The notes: generated from the letters alone by a model not told the origin. 64,000 nt of DNA from Methylicorpusculum oleiharenae (GCF_009828925.2 NZ_WUTY02000001.1:1518492-1582491), one strand, 5' to 3'; shown: positions 8,922 through 17,708, counted from the stretch's first letter. Numbers and translations are program-made.

Positions 8922-9332
8922 ATGATAGGACACATAGAAAGCTTTGATTTAGGCAGGCAAACAGGCGTTATCAAAAGTGATGATTCATTTTATGAATTTC
9001 ATTTGGACCAATGGACTTCACCTGCTGAGCCCGAAACCGGTGACGATGTGATGTTTGAGCAAACGGATGGAACCGTCACTACGGTTGGGCTGGTAGGGGC
9101 TTATCTGGAAAATAAAGCGGTGAAATCCCGTAAGATAGCGATTTTTCTAGCGTTCTTTTTGGGATTATTTGGGCTTCACCGGTTTTATTTGGGTTTTTAC
9201 CTGATCGGTTTATGTCAGATTGTGGTGACTTTTTTGACCGGCGGTTATGGCGTATTGTGGGGGTTTCTCGAGTTTGCCCTGCTGCTCAGCAAAAACATGG
9301 ATAAAGATGCCAAAGGGCGTCCGTTAAAGTAA
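8922..9332 (+). CDS. cold-shock-like domain plus TM2 membrane protein
   Basis: 136 residues in two parts. Residues ~1-57 (GHIESFDLGRQTGVIKSDD, then YEFHL and GDDVMFEQ) resemble a small OB-fold/cold-shock domain. Residues ~66-125 form a TM2 domain (RKIAIFLAFFLGLFGLHRFY, LGFYLIGLCQIVVTFLTGG). This fusion recurs in proteobacteria without a defined function. It has no evident link to B12 although cob genes flank it. It has its own aagaaggt ribosome binding site and is followed by a terminator. Confidence 0.75.
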   Translation: MIGHIESFDLGRQTGVIKSDDSFYEFHLDQWTSPAEPETGDDVMFEQTDGTVTTVGLVGAYLENKAVKSRKIAIFLAFFLGLFGLHRFYLGFYLIGLCQIVVTFLTGGYGVLWGFLEFALLLSKNMDKDAKGRPLK

Positions 9333-9390
9333 CGCGATGTTTTGCGGGAAAGACGCGAATAAACGCGGATCAATCTCGATAACCCATCAA

Positions 9391-9417
9391 AAGGCGATCA
9401 AAGAATCGCCTTTTTTA
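9391..9417 (+). terminator. Rho-independent terminator after the TM2 gene
   Basis: Stem aaggcgat (9391-9398) pairs with atcgcctt (9405-9412) and runs into a T-tract. It lies 59 nt after the TM2 stop and only about 12 nt before the cobS start codon, so cobS must depend on read-through or a promoter overlapping the hairpin. Confidence 0.8.
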
Positions 9418-9428
9418 TTTAACATGCC

Positions 9429-10154
9429 ATGCATTCATTACTATTAGCCCTACAGTTTTTAACCCGGATTCCGCTGCCTGTCTATTTTGAACCCAGCGAG
9501 CGCCAATGGGGGCATTCGGTTTTGTTTTATCCGTTTGTCGGTTTATTGATCGGTTTGATGCTGGTTTTGGCATTGGGTCTTTTGGGAACAGAACAGCCAG
9601 CACTTAAAGCGGCAATGCTTTTGATTCTGTGGGTAGGGATTACCGGCGGACTTCATCTGGATGGACTCGCTGATTGCGCCGATGCCTGGGCGGGCGGGAT
9701 GAGCAGTCCTGAACGCAGTCTGGCAATTATGAAAGATCCGGCAGCCGGGCCAATCGCTGTCATTTGGCTGATTCTGGTGTTGATGGTGAAATGGGCGGCC
9801 TTGGTTGAAATCGTCAAACAATCTGACGCTGAGGCATTATTGATGGTACCGATGCTGGGCCGGTTGGCTATCATGGCGTTGATGTTGACTGCGCCTTATG
9901 TCCGTCCGGGCGGGTTGGGAGAAAAAATGATCGTCAATTTACCCGTCACCCTCGCTAGATTAAGTCTTGCCGCTTGGCTGATCTGTGCAATATGGTTTGC
10001 TGGCTGGATGCCAGTGCTGGTTGCCTTATTGGTTTGGCTGGCAATACGCTATCTCGCGCTTCGTCGTTTAGGGGGGGTAACCGGTGATGTTTATGGGGCT
10101 GCCGTGGAATTGTCGGAGGCCGCTGTTCTGGCGGCGGTGGCAATGTATGTCTGA
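9429..10154 (+). CDS. cobS: adenosylcobinamide-GDP ribazoletransferase (cobalamin synthase)
   Basis: Integral membrane enzyme that joins adenosylcobinamide-GDP and alpha-ribazole(-phosphate) in the last assembly step of cobalamin. The start ALQFLTRIPLPV, the segment GGLHLDGLADCADAWAGG (conserved aspartates), MKDPAAGP and GRLAIMALMLTAPY are diagnostic; several hydrophobic helices follow. 241 residues is usual. There is no clear ribosome binding site, because a terminator T-tract lies immediately upstream. It overlaps bluB by 8 nt. Confidence 0.93.
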   Translation: MHSLLLALQFLTRIPLPVYFEPSERQWGHSVLFYPFVGLLIGLMLVLALGLLGTEQPALKAAMLLILWVGITGGLHLDGLADCADAWAGGMSSPERSLAIMKDPAAGPIAVIWLILVLMVKWAALVEIVKQSDAEALLMVPMLGRLAIMALMLTAPYVRPGGLGEKMIVNLPVTLARLSLAAWLICAIWFAGWMPVLVALLVWLAIRYLALRRLGGVTGDVYGAAVELSEAAVLAAVAMYV

Positions 10155-10797
10155 GCATCGTTTTAGTGACGCTGAAATAGCGGCGGTTTACCGGGCGATT
10201 TCAGCGCGACGCGACATGCGCCACTTTTTGTCGGAGCCGGTTGATGAAGCAATACTGACAAAGCTTTTACAAGCGGCTCATCAAGCGGGGAGCGTCGGTT
10301 TGATGCAGCCCTGGCGATTTATCAGAATTACCGATGTTGCATTGCGGCGAAAAATTCATGCGCTGGTTGAGCAGGAACGGCTGCAGACAGCGCTGGCTAT
10401 GGGTGAACGCAATGACGCGTTCATGAAACTCAAAGTCGAAGGCATCCTGGATTGCGGGGAATTGCTGGTTGTCGCCTTGCAGGATCAGCGCGAAAAACAT
10501 ATTTTCGGCAGGCGCACGTTGCCGGAAATGGATTTAGCGTCGGCGGCCTGCGCCATACAAAATTTGTGGCTGGCCGCCAGAGCCGAGGGTTTGGGGCTGG
10601 GCTGGGTGTCTTTATTCGATCCCATGGCCCTGGCAAAATTGCTTGCAATTCCTGAAGGAGGCAGCCCCATTGCAGTCTTGTGTCTTGGGCATGTCGAGGC
10701 CTTTTACGAAAAACCCATGCTGGAATTGGAGGCCTGGGCCAAAGCGCGACCCTTAGCCGATTTTGTCTCCGAAAATAGCTGGCGTGATGGTTTTTAA
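10147..10797 (+). CDS. bluB: 5,6-dimethylbenzimidazole synthase
   Basis: Oxygen-dependent flavin-cannibalising enzyme that makes the lower ligand DMB from reduced FMN. It is a nitroreductase-fold protein with the BluB-type N-terminal RRDMRHF, the FMN-contacting QPWRFIRI, and LPEMDLASAACAIQNLWLAA with GLGWVSLFDP. The start at 10147 lies inside the end of cobS. The ligand route fits CobT and CobS beside it and implies an aerobic organism. The last 45 nt overlap the 3' end of the convergent cobD gene. Confidence 0.9.
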   Translation: MSEHRFSDAEIAAVYRAISARRDMRHFLSEPVDEAILTKLLQAAHQAGSVGLMQPWRFIRITDVALRRKIHALVEQERLQTALAMGERNDAFMKLKVEGILDCGELLVVALQDQREKHIFGRRTLPEMDLASAACAIQNLWLAARAEGLGLGWVSLFDPMALAKLLAIPEGGSPIAVLCLGHVEAFYEKPMLELEAWAKARPLADFVSENSWRDGF

Positions 10798-11760
10798 CGC
10801 GATATCCAGCCGCTCCCATTGCATTTCATCTTTGGGAAGGCCGAATCGCACGCTGCTGGGTGTTTCGAATAATCGGGTCAGAATGCCCTGGCGGGCAAGA
10901 CGTTCGTGCAATGCCTGCGCCTGCAGGATTTTACACCAGACGAACAAGTCTGTATGGCCGTCCGGATTGAGTCCATGCGATTCCAGCAATAGCCTCAATC
11001 GTTGTGACTGCAGTTTTAGTGCCAGACTGGTGCGTTCTTGCCAAGCACGGTCGCATAAGGCTTGCTTTGCTACATAACGGCAAGGATGGCTAAGTGTCCA
11101 CGGGCCTAATTGTTCATTCAAATTACTAAGTAGCGCCTCGTCTGCCAGAACGAATCCGCATCGGGCTCCTGCCAAACCGAAAAACTTCCCCAGTGAGCGC
11201 AAAATAATCAGGCCGGGTCTGGGTAAATGGGCCGCCAGACTGCATTCCTGGGTCGTATCGATAAACGCTTCATCGACAATCAGCCAGCCGCCGCGCGCCT
11301 GTAAGTTTTCGTGCCAGGCTAGCAGCTGCGCTTGACTGAAGCGCCAACCGGTAGGGTTGTTCGGGTTAATCAAGACTAATACATCCAGTTTGCCGATCAC
11401 TTCGCTGAGGGTATCCGGATGCAAATTTATCAGGGTATGGCCGACTTTTTGCCAGTTGGCGGCGTGCTCTGCATAGGCGGGGCTCAACATGCCGGTGACA
11501 GACGCGGACCGTAATAATGGTAAGGCCTGAATGGCTGCCTGGGAGCCGGCTACCGGTAAAATATGAGGCGATTGATAATAGCGCCTGGCGGCCTCAACAA
11601 GACCATCGTCTGCTTCGGGTAATCTTACCCAGCATTCGCCCGGTATGGCAGGAATCGGCCAACCATTGGGATTGATGCCGGTCGATAAATCTATCCATTG
11701 GTCCAGCGGAATCTGATAACGCGTTGCGGCATTGCGCAGTTTACCCCCATGTTCCAGCAA
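10753..11760 (-). CDS. cobD: threonine-phosphate decarboxylase-like PLP enzyme
   Basis: Class I/II aminotransferase-fold enzyme, 335 residues. It should form (R)-1-amino-2-propanol phosphate from L-threonine phosphate for the aminopropanol arm of cobalamin. Visible are HGGKLRNAATRY at the start, the substrate/PLP motif INPNNPTGW, and the PLP-lysine segment LRSLGKFFGLAGARCGFVL. It overlaps the end of cbiB by 20 nt on the same strand, and CbiB would use its product. The name CobC is used for this enzyme in some species. Confidence 0.87.
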   Translation of the reverse strand: MLEHGGKLRNAATRYQIPLDQWIDLSTGINPNGWPIPAIPGECWVRLPEADDGLVEAARRYYQSPHILPVAGSQAAIQALPLLRSASVTGMLSPAYAEHAANWQKVGHTLINLHPDTLSEVIGKLDVLVLINPNNPTGWRFSQAQLLAWHENLQARGGWLIVDEAFIDTTQECSLAAHLPRPGLIILRSLGKFFGLAGARCGFVLADEALLSNLNEQLGPWTLSHPCRYVAKQALCDRAWQERTSLALKLQSQRLRLLLESHGLNPDGHTDLFVWCKILQAQALHERLARQGILTRLFETPSSVRFGLPKDEMQWERLDIALKTITPAIFGDKIG

Positions 11761-12655
11761 GTGCTTCTCCTGATGTAATTAACACGATCCATATCCACAG
11801 GGTTTTATCAATCAGCCGGTTTGCTTTGATAATGTCATGATCGGCGGGCTCGTTGTTTCCGCCAAAATACGGCTTGTTTTTGAGTTTGCCGTGATAGACA
11901 GCAGGTCCGCCTAATTTGATATTGAGCGTTCCGGCGCCGGAACTCATCACCGGTCCTGCATTCGGACTTTCCAGCAGAGTCGAGTATCTGCGCCAACTGT
12001 TCAAGGCTTTTCGGGTTTGGCCCAGTAAAGCGTAACTGCAGGCGGTCAATCGCGCCGGCAAGTAGTTCAAGCCGTCATCCAGTCTTGCAGCGGCCCAGCC
12101 AAAGCGGTTATAGCGTTCATTTTTATAGCCCCATAATGCGTCCAACGTATTCACTAGCCGGTAAAAAACAGCACCGGCAGGGCCTGCAACTATAAACCAG
12201 AATAACGGGGCAAAAATGGCATCCGCACCGTTTTCAAGAACCGATTCTATAGCCGCCCGGCGGACCGCCAATGCGTCCATGTTAGCGGTTTCACGGCTGA
12301 CGATCAGGGCAACCTGATGCCTTGCCTGAAGTATGTTTTGTCCGTCAAGCGCGGCAAAAACACGCTCCGAATGTTGCTTGAGGCTTGTTGCACCTATGCA
12401 AAAGTATAATAAGACCGGGTGAATCAGGGCGTCAGCATGCATGAAGCGCTCTAATCCGTAAATAAGCAGTGTGATAGGGATGACGGCTAATATCAGGGCG
12501 ATCAAACCCACAAAACGGCTCGCATTTGCATGCCATAAACGTTGTTCGATGAAGTTTGCAAAAGCGCCGAAGCCAACCAGAGGGTGGAAGCGTTGTGGCT
12601 CCCCCAAACACCGGTCGATAAGAACTGCCGACAGGATATAGAGCGTTAAACTCAT
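11741..12655 (-). CDS. cbiB: adenosylcobinamide-phosphate synthase
   Basis: Membrane protein that attaches the aminopropanol (phosphate) arm to adenosylcobyric acid. It matches the CbiB/CobD family: DRCLGEPQRFHPLVGFGAF, then SRETANMDALAVRRAAIESV, LENGADAIFAPLFWFIVAGP and RFGWAAARLDDGLNYLPARL. There are several hydrophobic segments and 304 residues, a normal length. It is the first gene of a two-gene minus-strand unit with cobD, and is divergent from cobQ across a palindromic repeat. Confidence 0.9.
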   Translation of the reverse strand: MSLTLYILSAVLIDRCLGEPQRFHPLVGFGAFANFIEQRLWHANASRFVGLIALILAVIPITLLIYGLERFMHADALIHPVLLYFCIGATSLKQHSERVFAALDGQNILQARHQVALIVSRETANMDALAVRRAAIESVLENGADAIFAPLFWFIVAGPAGAVFYRLVNTLDALWGYKNERYNRFGWAAARLDDGLNYLPARLTACSYALLGQTRKALNSWRRYSTLLESPNAGPVMSSGAGTLNIKLGGPAVYHGKLKNKPYFGGNNEPADHDIIKANRLIDKTLWIWIVLITSGEALAGTWG

Positions 12656-12698
12656 TTAAGAAAATCTGTTTTTATGTAGCGCATTGCGATCGGCATGT

Positions 12699-12886
12699 TT
12701 TAATACTCTCTTCTTACTCAATAATCGTTCAAGTATGTTTGGTGTGGAGTATGCCTATCGAGGAACGCCGTGAACCCGTCCATGGGGGCTTGCGGCAGCT
12801 CCCTGCTGCCGACATCCTCGCTAGGCATACCCCACACCTTCCCATTCCTAGACGTTTTTTCGGTCAAAAGGGAGTAATGAAAGTAT
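12699..12886. repeat. palindromic intergenic repeat (same family as 19492-19686)
   Basis: Inner arms ggtgtggagtatgcct (12741-12756) and aggcataccccacacc (12823-12838) pair, enclosing the core gaacgccgtgaacccgtcc and ctgctgccgacatcctcg. A right-hand tail ggagtaatgaaag pairs weakly with ctctcttcttactc on the left. Core and tail recur at 19.5 kb. It sits between the divergent cbiB and cobQ genes, where it could affect transcription. Confidence 0.65.
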
Positions 12887-12904
12887 TCAACCCAATGATT
12901 CCAG

Positions 12905-14374
12905 ATGAAATTCAAAACCCTTATGATTCAAGGCACTACATCGGACGCCGGCAAAAGCACGCTGGTGACCGGCTTATGCCGCTACTATTATCGCAAAGGG
13001 ATTAGCGTGGTGCCATTCAAACCGCAGAATATGGCGCTGAACAGTGCAGTAACCATCGATGGCGGCGAGATTGGCAGGGCGCAAGCGGTTCAGGCGGCAG
13101 CATGCGGCCTGGCTTCGCACAGCGACATGAATCCCGTTTTGCTTAAACCTACAACCGATCGGACGGCACAAGTCATCATTCACGGGAAGGCATTGGAAAA
13201 TCAGGATGCCAAAACCTATCATGATTATAAAGCGACCGCTTTTAATGCTGTGCTTGAGTCATACGGGCGGCTTTCGAATCAGTATCAGATGATGATTGTT
13301 GAAGGCGCGGGCAGCCCTGCCGAAATAAACCTGCGTCAGGGCGATATCGCCAATATGGGCTTTGCCGAACAGGTCGACTGTCCCGTGTTACTGATCGCCG
13401 ACATTGATAGGGGCGGCGTGTTTGCGCATATCATCGGAACCCTGGCTTGTCTGTCTGAGAGTGAGCGCCGCCGTATTTTGGGCTTTGTGATCAATCGTTT
13501 TCGGGGCGACATCGATTTGTTAACACCGGGATTAACCTGGCTGGAACAAGAAACCGGCAAGCCGGTATTGGGAGTTTTGCCGTATTTAACCTCGCTGTAT
13601 CTGGATGCCGAGGATGCCATATCGGCCAATCCAGCGAATCGAAATGCCGATTTCAGGATAGTCGTGCCGTGTTTGCCCAGAATCAGCAACCATACCGATT
13701 TTGATCCGCTGTTACACCATCCCGACGTAACCCTGGCGTTTTTACATGATCCTCTGCAAATGAAAGGTGCCGATTTGCTGATACTGCCGGGCAGTAAATC
13801 AGTAAGAGACGATTTGGCGTGGTTGAAACAGCAGAATTGGGATAAGGCCATTGAGCGGCATTTGCGATATGGCGGCAAGCTGATAGGTGTCTGCGGCGGT
13901 TTTCAGATGTTGGGTCGGCAGATTCATGATCCTTTGGGGCTTGAAGGGCGGCCCGGATCCAGTGACGGGTTGGGGTATTTCGATATGGAAACCACCTTAA
14001 ACAAGGACAAGCGGCTTTGTCAGGTATCCGGTGTGTTGAGTCTGGGTAACGTTCCCGTTCAAGGCTATGAGATTCACGCCGGCCTATCGCAGGGTCCGGC
14101 GCTGGCAAGGCCTTTGGTTACCAGTGATGAAGGCGGTGATGGAGCCTGTTCTGTTGATGATCAAATTACCGGAACGTATCTGCATGGTCTGTTCGATCAG
14201 GCTGCTGCTTGTGATGCTCTGCTGGCTTGGGCCGGTTTAAATAAACAAAATTCCCTTTCAATTGATTTGGGGCAGCGCCGTGAGCAGGGGATTGATCTTA
14301 TCGCCGACACAGTGGCAACGCATATCAACTTTTCATTACTTGACCGGCTTTGGGATGGCTATGTAAAGTCATAA
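12905..14374 (+). CDS. cobQ: cobyric acid synthase (amidotransferase)
   Basis: 489-residue glutamine-dependent amidotransferase that amidates the peripheral side chains of adenosylcobyrinic a,c-diamide, yielding cobyric acid (CobQ/CbiP). An N-terminal ATP-binding domain ([19 protein letters not shown], then [10 protein letters not shown] and [20 protein letters not shown]) precedes a class-I glutaminase domain ([13 protein letters not shown], catalytic-cysteine segment [13 protein letters not shown], and late GTYLHGLFD). No corrin-ring genes lie nearby, so early steps are encoded elsewhere or corrinoids are salvaged. Confidence 0.93.
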   Translation: MKFKTLMIQGTTSDAGKSTLVTGLCRYYYRKGISVVPFKPQNMALNSAVTIDGGEIGRAQAVQAAACGLASHSDMNPVLLKPTTDRTAQVIIHGKALENQDAKTYHDYKATAFNAVLESYGRLSNQYQMMIVEGAGSPAEINLRQGDIANMGFAEQVDCPVLLIADIDRGGVFAHIIGTLACLSESERRRILGFVINRFRGDIDLLTPGLTWLEQETGKPVLGVLPYLTSLYLDAEDAISANPANRNADFRIVVPCLPRISNHTDFDPLLHHPDVTLAFLHDPLQMKGADLLILPGSKSVRDDLAWLKQQNWDKAIERHLRYGGKLIGVCGGFQMLGRQIHDPLGLEGRPGSSDGLGYFDMETTLNKDKRLCQVSGVLSLGNVPVQGYEIHAGLSQGPALARPLVTSDEGGDGACSVDDQITGTYLHGLFDQAAACDALLAWAGLNKQNSLSIDLGQRREQGIDLIADTVATHINFSLLDRLWDGYVKS

Positions 14375-14526
14375 GGTACCTGATTACGTATAAGCTTCAG
14401 CCAAAACTGAAATAGTGCGATCCTATGAGTTCTAAAGGTGGCGTCGCCCCGGCATACCCTCTGGGGCACAAGTGGAATGCCGGGGTCCAAACTGCATGGA
14501 TGCGAGCAGGGGGAATCACTCCAGGC

Positions 14527-14907
14527 AAAAAGGGGTCAGGTCTTGTATTTTGCAAATACGTGCTTGCATAAACAAGACTTGATGCAAATTACAAGACCTG
14601 ACCCTAGTCTTTCGCCATTCAATTGCCGCATCCCTTTGGAGAGATTGCCCTCAAGGGTTTCTACTATCAAATGGTAATGGTTTGTCATCAGGCAATAGCC
14701 GTGACAAAGCCAATTGAAATCAGCAACAACCTTGCCCAGCAGGGTCAGAAAAATAAGCCTGTCTTCTGCGTCTTCGTAGATATCTTCTCGCCGATCACCG
14801 CGGGAAGTGATGTGGTAGAGCGCATTTGGAAATTCGAGTCTAAGAGGTCTGGTCATGGCGTTAACTGTAGCTCAAAACTGGGAATTCTTAATTCGAGACC
14901 TGACCCT
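14527..14907. mobile_element. truncated RAYT/REP element, copy 1
   Basis: One end is an imperfect palindrome: 14532-14554 (ggggtcaggtcttgtatttt...) pairs with 14583-14605 (...acaagacctgaccct). The other end at 14895-14907 repeats gagacctgaccct. Between them is the 5' part of a REP-associated transposase gene on the minus strand. A near-identical element stands at 16026-16395 in the same orientation. It looks like a REP/BIME-type unit with an internally deleted transposase. Confidence 0.65.
14536..14856 (-). pseudogene. REP-associated tyrosine transposase (Y1/HUH), 3'-truncated
   Basis: The first ~78 codons match the RAYT (TnpA-REP, Y1 transposase) family: MTRPLRLEFPNALYHITSRG, then LCHGYCLMTNHYHLIVET, with the metal-binding HUH pair in NHYHLIVE. 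After KGMRQLN the homology stops and the frame runs into the flanking palindrome. The region expected to hold the catalytic tyrosine and the helical C-terminus is missing, so it should not be able to act alone. A copy with the same truncation is at 16018-16344. Confidence 0.8.
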
Positions 14908-14942
14908 ATTCTACGTGTTAGCGTTTTCTTAATTTGCACAAA

Positions 14943-15509
14943 CTAAAAATCGCTTTTATCTACAGCTGATTTTTTTACGGCCTCCAGGAGCTTCTCTGTT
15001 TTCTTTTTGCCATTGTATGTCGCGCTTGAGAAATTAATTGGAACAATGTTTCCGAATAGATTACTGGTTGTGTTTTTATCCATGTTCTTTCTGACGCTTA
15101 TTGATGTGCCATTGGCAAATAACCAGTAATACTGTTCTACTGTGTATCCCATTAATGATACATATTTATGCACTTTAGGATTGCCTAAAGACTTTGAAAA
15201 TAGCTCCTTCATTTTGTCTGGTGTAACATCAATAGTCACATCTATGCTGTTCACCTTATTTTCTTCTATGTTTACACTTACTCGCGCCTCCTGAGAGAAG
15301 AGCGTATATTCCTTTTTAACGCCATCGCCTAGTTTGCACGTCCCATCCGTGCATTCGTAGCCAAGGCTTGTTAGTTCTTTGACAGATAGATCGAATTTGA
15401 TTTCTTTAAAGCCATCAAGGTTAGCTTTCCCATCCGCTACCGCTAGCTGCGGAAACAATGCAACAAGGATAGTTAAATATAGGCTGATGCATACAAATAA
15501 CGTTTTCAT
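14943..15509 (-). CDS. exported hypothetical protein
   Basis: 188 residues with a signal peptide (LFVCISLYLTILVALFPQLAVA, probable cut before DGKANL). The mature part is mostly beta-like and polar, with two cysteines (YECTDGTCKLGD) that could form a disulphide in the periplasm. I recognise no family. It lies with the GIY-YIG-like gene between two copies of the truncated RAYT element, suggesting a horizontally acquired patch. Confidence 0.65.
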   Translation of the reverse strand: MKTLFVCISLYLTILVALFPQLAVADGKANLDGFKEIKFDLSVKELTSLGYECTDGTCKLGDGVKKEYTLFSQEARVSVNIEENKVNSIDVTIDVTPDKMKELFSKSLGNPKVHKYVSLMGYTVEQYYWLFANGTSISVRKNMDKNTTSNLFGNIVPINFSSATYNGKKKTEKLLEAVKKSAVDKSDF

Positions 15510-15533
15510 AGCTGATGTTCCTTAGATATGTTT

Positions 15534-15992
15534 TTACTGGTCAGTGTATGTTGGTTTCAATATGGATTTACAGAAACACTCGAGCCATACGAGTTCTCTT
15601 TTATCATCAAGCTCGTTATCAGCCATATCAAAGGTGACAGGTAACCACTGAAGGTAAATGTTTGCGTTCATATATTCTTCCTTGATTTGTTCCGCTCCTC
15701 TCCCAGTTTGTTTTGCGACCTTGCCTAAAAGAGCATTCTTTTGAGACGGCTGGAAGTGTTGACACAATCGTTTGTATAGACTCCAGCCGTTTTCACTTAT
15801 CGCTGCTTTTCCGACATAGATTGATGTCCGTTGGCAATCATGACCTTGATAGAAATGGTAAATACCTGAGCAAAGTTTAAGCTCTTCAACATCGCCCATA
15901 GGCCAATCTGAATACTTTATAGCTTGCGATGCAAGCAAATCATAAAGTAGCATCTGGTGCTTTCTCACAATCTCCTGATACTGTTCTGTCAC
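15534..15992 (-). CDS. GIY-YIG-like nuclease-fold protein
   Basis: 152 residues. The pattern CSGIYHFY (residues ~42-48), then IYVGKA (~58-63) and LYKRLCQHF (~72-80, with the expected arginine) resembles the GIY-YIG core. The C-terminal VWLECFCKSILKPTY fits the glutamate and LKPxxN helix of that fold, though the final asparagine appears as threonine. It may be a stand-alone nuclease or an inactive relative. It is 24 nt upstream of the exported-protein gene on the same strand. The family call is by eye. Confidence 0.55.
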   Translation of the reverse strand: MTEQYQEIVRKHQMLLYDLLASQAIKYSDWPMGDVEELKLCSGIYHFYQGHDCQRTSIYVGKAAISENGWSLYKRLCQHFQPSQKNALLGKVAKQTGRGAEQIKEEYMNANIYLQWLPVTFDMADNELDDKRELVWLECFCKSILKPTYTDQ

Positions 15993-16017
15993 TTTGATAC
16001 CACTCCAAGTAAAGGGG

Positions 16018-16344
16018 TCAAGCGCAAAAAGGGGTCAGGTCTTGTATTTTGCAAATACGTGCTTGCATAAACGAGACTTGATGCAAATTACAAGACCTGA
16101 CCCTACTAGTCCACAATTGCCGCATCCCTTTGGAGAGATTGCCCTCAAGGGTTTCTACTATCAAATGGTAATGGTTTGTCATCAGGCAATAGCCGTGACA
16201 AAGCCAATTGAAATCAGCAACAACCTTGCCCAGCAGGCTCAGAAAAATAACCCTGTCGTCTTCGTAGATATCTTCTCGCCGATCACCGCGGGAAGTGATG
16301 TGGTAGAGCGCATTTGGAAATTCAAGTCTAAGAGGTCTGGTCAT
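16018..16344 (-). pseudogene. REP-associated tyrosine transposase fragment, second copy
   Basis: The same N-terminal RAYT segment as at 14536-14856, with HUH motif NHYHLIVE, truncated at the same point (KGMRQL). It lacks three codons around residue 30 relative to copy 1 and runs on into the element's palindrome. It lacks the expected catalytic tyrosine region, so it is presumably dead or mobilised only in trans. Confidence 0.75.
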
Positions 16345-16395
16345 GGCGTTAACTGTAGCTCAAAACTGGGAATTCTTAATTCGAGACCTGACCCT
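16026..16395. mobile_element. truncated RAYT/REP element, copy 2
   Basis: Near-identical to 14527-14907: the same palindrome (16031-16053 with 16082-16104), the same minus-strand transposase fragment and the same terminal gagacctgaccct. A few small differences lie near the junction after the palindrome and in the codons around EDDRVIFL. Extra partial repeats follow (ctcgacctgacccc at ~16407-16420) and precede it (aaaggggtcaagcgc at ~16012), as if several REP units had accumulated here. Confidence 0.65.
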
Positions 16396-16555
16396 ATTGC
16401 TATTCCCTCGACCTGACCCCTATTGTCTCTCGACTTTATCGCGCAGCGTCCCTTGGAGCGCAGTGTTAGGCAAATGCCGTCCCGCCAGCGCCGACTTTTT
16501 CAAATCCTGCTCCCGGGCCTTGGCTACCAATAGACACAGAGAAATATCAGCTGTA

Positions 16556-16921
16556 TTACCGCCATTCATAATCAATATCAGGGCAACCTAGCCCGCCTAG
16601 GTTGGAGGCGGAAACCTCGCTACTGCTAATATAAAACCTGCAACTTCTGGTTTCATTTGGCGCAATTTTCATACAGTCGAGAACGCCGTAATGGCCGAAG
16701 GTTCGGTTTGGAATGCTTTTGTTTTTTACGTACAAGTCTGGAAAGAAGTTTTGAGTGCTATTGGTCTTATTGGTAACTACCACGCCGGCCAATCTACAGC
16801 CTGAGTTCTGAACCTTAATATCCCATGTGCTATTGCTGTAGCTTTTGACTTGGTTCGATACGCACCCGGTGGCAATGAGCGACGAGCAAATTGCAACAAA
16901 AATGAAAACTTTGTCTTTCAT
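16556..16921 (-). CDS. putative lipoprotein
   Basis: 121 residues with a type II signal peptide: a basic start (MKDKVF), a hydrophobic core and the lipobox IATGC at about residue 20. The mature part is beta-rich with several cysteines (NSGCRLAG, GVLDCMKIAP, SCRFYIS, LGCPD) that could form disulphides. No family is recognised. It is probably anchored to the outer or inner membrane facing the periplasm. Confidence 0.65.
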   Translation of the reverse strand: MKDKVFIFVAICSSLIATGCVSNQVKSYSNSTWDIKVQNSGCRLAGVVVTNKTNSTQNFFPDLYVKNKSIPNRTFGHYGVLDCMKIAPNETRSCRFYISSSEVSASNLGGLGCPDIDYEWR

Positions 16922-16950
16922 GTCGTTCCTATCCTAAATTGCAAATTGAA

Positions 16951-17211
16951 TTATTTCAGCACTTCGTACGTGTGATGATTATTTGTTTTCTTTTTGCATA
17001 ATTTGATACTGGAAAGCAGGCCTGCGACCACAGTTGCTTTAAATTTCATGCCGAAGGATGTCGGACTTTGAACCGAATCCCAAAGGTCGCCATAAATATC
17101 ACGTAGTTCATAAATGCCGGCCCTTGTGTTGTTGATGATGGCCTGTGCCTCGTCGATTTGCGACTGTGAGAGTGCTTTCAAAGTGAGATTGCTCCTAGAG
17201 AGAGACTTCAA
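16951..17211 (-). CDS. small protein, possibly DUF1413-like
   Basis: 86 residues, basic C-terminus, no signal peptide. The segment AGIYELRDIYGDLWDSV, then GMKFKATVVAGLLSSIKL and the ending HTYEVLK recall DUF1413 proteins, short and probably DNA- or partner-binding, often in mobile regions. The assignment is by pattern memory only. It is 29 nt upstream of the lipoprotein gene on the same strand. Confidence 0.5.
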   Translation of the reverse strand: MKSLSRSNLTLKALSQSQIDEAQAIINNTRAGIYELRDIYGDLWDSVQSPTSFGMKFKATVVAGLLSSIKLCKKKTNNHHTYEVLK

Positions 17212-17349
17212 TTGCCCAACAAGTTATTAAGCTGTTAACAGTATATCGACCATGAAACCAGAGTCGCAACAATAAATTTTTGATCTGCAAGGATTTTTCC
17301 CTTCCGTATATCATCCAAACTGAGCCAATAGGTGAAATTGGAGGTTGTC

Positions 17350-17544
17350 ATGTTGATCGTTACCGCATCCTTAAGTCAGACGTTCGAGTCGCAGCTTTGC
17401 TTACGCAATATTCCGGATCAGCAACGCACTGATTTTCATAAGTGGCTTAGGTTTTATCTGGATTTTTGCAATAAGTACAGTTTGGACCCGAAGCTTACCG
17501 CTAGTTTTGCCGGGTTTGACGAAAAATTGCAGAGCAAGGGTTAA
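17350..17544 (+). pseudogene. N-terminal stub of a tyrosine integrase
   Basis: About 64 codons resembling the N-terminal SAM-like (core-binding) domain of integron-type tyrosine recombinases: LCLRNIPDQQRTDFHKWLRF, then YLDFCNKYSLDPKL and SFAGFDEKL. The catalytic domain is absent: the frame ends after KLQSKG, followed by a repeat. It may be the scar of a mobile element beside this accessory patch. The family call is tentative. Confidence 0.45.
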
Positions 17545-17632
17545 TCCGATATGCAAAGACAACAGGCTCGCCGGTCTATTGCGATTTATTACCGAATGAT
17601 CGGCACTATTCAATCGCCGCCGGCGCCTTCAG

Positions 17633-17708
17633 CCCGTAGGATGCGGTAAACAGCGTGCACCGCATCGGTCGTGATTGGTGCGGTTCGTAAACTCACCACA
17701 CCCTACGG
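17633..17708. repeat. palindromic GTAGGATGCGGT-type intergenic repeat
   Basis: Arms ccgtaggatgcggt (17634-17647) and accacaccctacgg (17694-17707) are imperfect reverse complements, with inner blocks caccgcatc and ggtgcggtt also pairing. The cgtaggatgcggt type is a common dispersed repeat in proteobacteria. No gene overlaps it; the rest of 17545-17963 shows nothing coding. Confidence 0.6.

Noticed and set aside
12718-13005. Short frames on both strands through the 12.7 kb repeat
   Set aside because: They follow the repeat and run into cobQ in the wrong frame; no family resemblance.
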